Of a stretch of DNA of 64,000 nt, positions 63,132 to 64,000 are shown one piece after another. A program made the translations under genes and the position numbers. The DNA is taken from assembly GCA_046154645.1 (NCBI GenBank), contig JBJXDZ010000109.1:1-64000 (forward strand), in the 5' to 3' direction. This DNA comes from Ga0077555 sp046154645. Its GTDB lineage: Bacteria > Pseudomonadota > Alphaproteobacteria > Rhizobiales > Hyphomicrobiaceae. Below the pieces are notes generated by a model. The model saw only the letters and a list, made by a program, of their open reading frames with translations. It was not told the origin of the DNA and ran no database searches. How positions within the stretch are numbered: position 1 is the first letter of the stretch; the number at the start of each line of letters is the position of its first letter.

Positions 63132-64000
63132 GTGCGCGACTTCAGGATCTCGGCGGCGCGCGGGGCAAAGTATGTCAGCACGCCATCGGCACCGGCGCGC
63201 TTGAAGGCCAACAGCGACTCCATCATCACCCGGTCGCCGTCCAGCCAGCCGTTCTGCGCTGCCGCCGTCAGCATCGCGTACTCGCCTGACACCTGATACG
63301 CAAAGGTCGGCACCTGGAACGTGTCCTTCACCCGCCGCACGATATCGAGATAGGGCATGCCGGGCTTCACCATCACCATGTCGGCGCCCTCCGCGATGTC
63401 GAGACCCACTTCGCGCATGGCCTCGTCGGAGTTGGCAGGGTCCATCTGGTAGGTGCGCTTGTCGCCGATCAGCGTCGCATTGGTGCCGATGGCATCGCGG
63501 AACGGGCCATAGAAGCCCGACGCATACTTGGCGGCATAGGAGAGGATCTGCACGTCCTGATAGCCCGCCCCATCCAGCGCGCGGCGAATGGCGCCGATTC
63601 GCCCGTCCATCATGTCGGAGGGCGAAATGCAGTCGCTGCCGGCCTCCGCCAAGGCCAGCGCCTGCCGGCACAGAATCTCGATCGAGGGATCGTTCTCGAT
63701 ACGCCCGTCGGCGTCGAGCACGCCGTCGTGACCATGGCTAGTATAGGGATCGAGCGCCGCGTCGGTGATCAGCCCGAGCTCAGGGAATTCCTTCTTGATG
63801 GCCCGCACCGCACGCCCCATCAGGTTGCGGGTCTTGATCGCCTCGCTGCCGGTCGGGTCGCGCAGCTTCTTGTCGACGTAGGGAAACGGCGCCAGCGCGG
63901 GAATGCCGAGTTTCACCGCCCGTTCCGCCTCGCGCACGCAGGCCTCGACGTTGAGACGATCGACGCCCGGCATGTGCTCCACCGGCACCCGCTGCGTGGC
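63128..64000 (-). CDS. hemB: Delta-aminolevulinic acid dehydratase (porphobilinogen synthase), 5' end outside window
   Basis: At least 290 residues are visible, starting with ATQRVPVEHMPGVDRLNVE; the start codon lies beyond the right edge. HemB joins two 5-aminolevulinate molecules to porphobilinogen for haem synthesis. The Schiff-base lysines are expected in LSYAAKYASGFYGPFRDA and MVMVKPGMPYLDIV, both present. The metal-site region CISPSDMMDGR and QVSGEYAML are family-typical. The livH-type gene overlaps its stop by four bases. Confidence 0.95.
   Translation of the reverse strand, partial: ATQRVPVEHMPGVDRLNVEACVREAERAVKLGIPALAPFPYVDKKLRDPTGSEAIKTRNLMGRAVRAIKKEFPELGLITDAALDPYTSHGHDGVLDADGRIENDPSIEILCRQALALAEAGSDCISPSDMMDGRIGAIRRALDGAGYQDVQILSYAAKYASGFYGPFRDAIGTNATLIGDKRTYQMDPANSDEAMREVGLDIAEGADMVMVKPGMPYLDIVRRVKDTFQVPTFAYQVSGEYAMLTAAAQNGWLDGDRVMMESLLAFKRAGADGVLTYFAPRAAEILKSRT

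Overview
The window is GC-rich, densely coded chromosomal DNA. Its gene content suggests a free-living alphaproteobacterium, most likely Hyphomicrobiales (Rhizobiales)-like: a 435-residue purB, hemB next to a livH-type permease, TctA/TctB and Bug-type uptake proteins, hydantoinase A/B, CoxG and several LLM flavin oxidoreductases. The exact genus cannot be read from the sequence. No rRNA, CRISPR array or prophage is visible. One tRNA-Tyr lies near the left edge beside a truncated IS1595-type transposase.

Left part (0.9-10.6 kb, all minus strand): an HExxH protein, a rubredoxin-ribbon MBL-fold protein, a DHA2-type MFS exporter, hydantoinase/oxoprolinase subunits B and A, an orphan TRAP solute-binding protein and a 2OG-Fe(II) oxygenase. 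The hyuB-hyuA gap holds two inverted-repeat elements and a vestige of a second hyuA C-terminus. From 10.8 to 18.1 kb (plus strand) come a translationally coupled coxG-ThDP enzyme pair, an MFS carrier, a P1 peptidase with a tiny membrane protein, a Phd/VapC-type toxin-antitoxin pair with a palindromic operator, and a 3-hydroxyisobutyrate dehydrogenase-like gene. From 18.1 to 26.6 kb are a membrane glycosyltransferase, a periplasmic binding protein, a DNA alkyl transferase, two LLM oxidoreductases, an aldo/keto reductase and an alpha/beta hydrolase lacking its usual catalytic histidine.

The most distinctive stretch is 27.1-42.5 kb. It starts with a 2025-residue animal-type haem peroxidase carrying two blocks of RTX repeats and an unusual C-terminal set of about four 41-residue repeats. 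Next come a toroid-like protein on the minus strand and then a plus-strand set: membrane-anchored SGNH protein, MBOAT O-acyltransferase, SAM methyltransferase and FkbH-type HAD phosphatase. The last four look like a surface acyl- or glyceryl-modification pathway, but no acyl carrier protein and no type I secretion genes are present here.

The right part (42.7-64 kb) has a hydratase/enolase-superfamily catabolic pair divergent from a Bug-type binding protein, then purB, several conserved unknowns, a Kup potassium carrier, an MFS carrier, BenE, TctB-TctA, a membrane protein with a cysteine-containing loop, CorA, an unusual LivH permease with a lipoprotein-like N-terminus, and hemB running off the end.

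Two dispersed repeat families run through the window: a 26-bp palindrome (at least five copies, one inside the coxG reading frame and one supplying the end of an MFS gene) and a roughly 125-175-bp G/C-rich element (five copies). They sit side by side repeatedly, and one palindrome lies between exact 70-bp direct repeats.
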